Assembly: GCA_001898225.1 (NCBI GenBank)
Contig: MKTJ01000031.1
Span: forward strand, 1-64,000
Source: Chloroflexi bacterium 54-19
Lineage (GTDB): Bacteria; Chloroflexota; Chloroflexia; Chloroheliales; Chloroheliaceae
DNA length: 64,000 bases
Direction of reading: 5' to 3'
This document shows, in pieces, positions 62,805-64,000 of the stretch. Made by a program: the position numbers and the translations under genes. Numbering within the stretch: the first letter of the stretch is position 1; every line of letters begins with the position of its first letter. The notes below the pieces were generated by a model. That model was given only the letters and a program-made list of their open reading frames with translations. It had not been told where the DNA came from and did no database searches.

Positions 62805-63623
62805 ATGGATTTATTAACCGAAAATGTTCCCTTAACGGTGCCTACGGCCAAACCCGGCCCGATGACCGAAATGGAGAAATTTATTTTCGAATGCTATGGC
62901 TATATCGTTATTGAAAACGTGTTAAGCCAGGATGAGATTGAAGAGACCCTGGAAGCGGCCAAACGCCTCCACGCGGGTAAAATTCAGAATAAGCTGCACC
63001 AAATCGGCAGGGGCTTCGAGACCGAGCCCGCCCTTGAACGCCTGATTGACCACCCGGCCATCATGCCGAAGGTCCGCGAACTTTACAACGACCGCTTCGT
63101 GTTGCAAGCGGCCTGGTGTACGGTCCAACCGGCCCACTCCCAGCACGTTGGCTGGCACCAGGACGGTTCGTCCGCCTACGAATTCAAAGACCTCGGCTAC
63201 CCGACCCCGCTCTTGCAACTGCGGGTCAGCTATCACCTGACCGACCAGTCGGAACTCTACATGGGCAACATGGTGATGATTCCGGGCAGCCACAAGAGCC
63301 GGGTGATGTTGCCGCGTGAGGTGCGCAAAGAAATTATTCCTACCCCGATTGCGCAACCGATTGTTGCCAAGCCGGGCAGCGTCCTGATGTTCCACAACGG
63401 TGTCTTCCACTCGCCCATGCCGAACAACAAGGATTTCGACCGCTACAACATGCACTACATCTATAGCCCGCCCTGGCTCCGCCGCTCAGACCGGGAAGCG
63501 ACCGACCCGGCTTTCCTGGAACGGACTACCCCGCTTCGCCGGGCCCTCATGGGCGACTACGACCGCCCTGACATTCCTTTCGGTGGCGGCTACAAACTGC
63601 CCCCGTTTGAGGACGAGGACTAG
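62805..63623 (+). CDS. Phytanoyl-CoA dioxygenase (PhyH) family protein
   Basis: This protein of about 272 aa has HQD in VGWHQDGSSA, a distal His in VFHSPMPN and Arg in DRYNMHY. It is the second PhyH gene of the pair, but not a close copy of the first. I chose ATG 62805, 10 bases after GGAG; a longer frame from 62736 would overlap the hairpin. A branched terminator follows. Confidence 0.88.
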   Translation: MDLLTENVPLTVPTAKPGPMTEMEKFIFECYGYIVIENVLSQDEIEETLEAAKRLHAGKIQNKLHQIGRGFETEPALERLIDHPAIMPKVRELYNDRFVLQAAWCTVQPAHSQHVGWHQDGSSAYEFKDLGYPTPLLQLRVSYHLTDQSELYMGNMVMIPGSHKSRVMLPREVRKEIIPTPIAQPIVAKPGSVLMFHNGVFHSPMPNNKDFDRYNMHYIYSPPWLRRSDREATDPAFLERTTPLRRALMGDYDRPDIPFGGGYKLPPFEDED

Positions 63624-63643
63624 GATTTTGTAAATCGTTTGTT

Positions 63644-63702
63644 AAAGGCCGGATTGTAGATGCCGGGTGGCTATTTTAGTCCGCCCGGCCTACCCGGCCT
63701 TT
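63644..63702 (+). terminator. Branched terminator after the PhyH pair
   Basis: AAAGGCCGG pairs with CCGGCCTTT, with an inner CCGGGTGG/CCGCCCGG helix, and AATTTT follows. Confidence 0.7.
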
Positions 63703-63778
63703 AATTTTGACTTTTTTCGGCTTTTAGGGCAAAGTCGTAACAGGTTTGATAAAAAGAATTTGAACAACGGAGGATAAG

Positions 63779-64000
63779 TTGAAGGTATTACCCTTAAAAA
63801 AACGCGGCGTCGAAACCAGCCGCCTGGTGCTCGGCTGTATGCCTTTCGGTGGAGAATGGAATAAAGACCCTATCACGGACCAGAATATTAAAGACTCCGA
63901 AGCGGCCCTGGACGCCGCCCTCGAAATTGGTATCAACTTGCTCGATACCGCCAATGTCTACCGCTGGGGCAAGTCCGAGACCATCATCGGTAAAATCCTG
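63779..64000 (+). CDS. Aldo/keto reductase, cut by the window end
   Basis: The first 74 codons read LKKRGVETSRLVLGCMPFGG and then ALEIGINLLDTANVYRWGKS. This includes the Asp-Thr-Ala-x-x-Tyr motif around the catalytic Asp and Tyr of NADPH-dependent aldo/keto reductases. GGAGG lies 4-5 bases before the TTG start. The rest lies beyond the window. It may belong to the same sugar-related setting as the AraC/PhyH genes. Confidence 0.85.
   Translation, partial: MKVLPLKKRGVETSRLVLGCMPFGGEWNKDPITDQNIKDSEAALDAALEIGINLLDTANVYRWGKSETIIGKIL

Noticed and set aside
1..64000. CRISPR array, prophage, insertion sequence or tRNA
   Set aside because: No regularly spaced repeats, transposase, integrase or cloverleaf was seen in reading both strands.

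Overview
The window reads as a chromosomal segment of a Chloroflexota bacterium (Ktedonobacteria-like or a neighbouring class; inference). The grounds are lipoproteins with long Ala/Thr linkers after the lipobox, a giant MalT-like LuxR regulator with an N-terminal domain, many OmpR-type regulators and histidine kinases, frequent TTG and GTG starts, moderately high GC, and densely packed unrelated small operons. No rRNA, tRNA, CRISPR array, insertion sequence or prophage was seen.

Layout. 0.4-5.7 kb: a phytanoyl-CoA-type dioxygenase, threonine synthase, an ECF sigma factor overlapping a membrane WD40 protein, a VOC protein and a tiny membrane zinc-ribbon gene. 5.7-10.3 kb: cardiolipin synthase-like protein, a tyrosyl-tRNA synthetase fused to a B3/4 domain, an alpha/beta hydrolase and an RNase H-like protein. 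10.3-19.1 kb: secreted S53 peptidase, six-hairpin glycosidase, HEAT-repeat protein, a frameshifted membrane gene, pirin and a VanZ-like protein. 19.1-29.7 kb: ABC-F ATPase behind a possible attenuator, an unpartnered histidine kinase behind a Pho-box-like repeat, a D-2-hydroxyacid dehydrogenase behind a long structured region, a P-loop kinase, a kinase/regulator pair, a second OmpR regulator and an XRE/MmyB-type regulator. 29.9-38 kb: an SDR enzyme and a sugar-import locus (two permeases, binding protein, LacI regulator, GH51 arabinofuranosidase) with TTCGAA operator candidates. 38-47.3 kb: oxidoreductases, a MerR regulator with a duplicated operator, an AraC regulator, an MFS exporter and the LAL regulator. 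47.7-55.9 kb: a small membrane protein, a second PhyH oxygenase, a large uncharacterised enzyme-like protein, the proposed peptide-modification cluster, a DHFR-like protein, an HD protein and a seven-bladed lectin-like propeller. 56.3-60.3 kb: molybdate uptake (modA, then a Moco riboswitch candidate, a Mop protein, modB and modC). 60.5-64 kb: AraC regulator divergent from a small protein, two PhyH oxygenases and a truncated aldo/keto reductase.

The most interesting locus is 51.1-53.6 kb. A 79-aa protein has a leader-like N-terminus and an Asp/Gly/Thr/Ala tail built from 12-residue repeats. It is followed by a possible partial terminator, then by a RoxA-like cupin/JmjC Fe(II)/2-oxoglutarate oxygenase with an intact HxD...H triad, and an overlapping sucrase/ferredoxin-like [2Fe-2S] protein. 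I read this as a candidate RiPP-type or protein-hydroxylation system acting on Asp or Thr side chains. The gene content is seen directly; the enzyme-substrate link is inference. Together with four PhyH proteins, the window holds five Fe(II)/2OG oxygenases.
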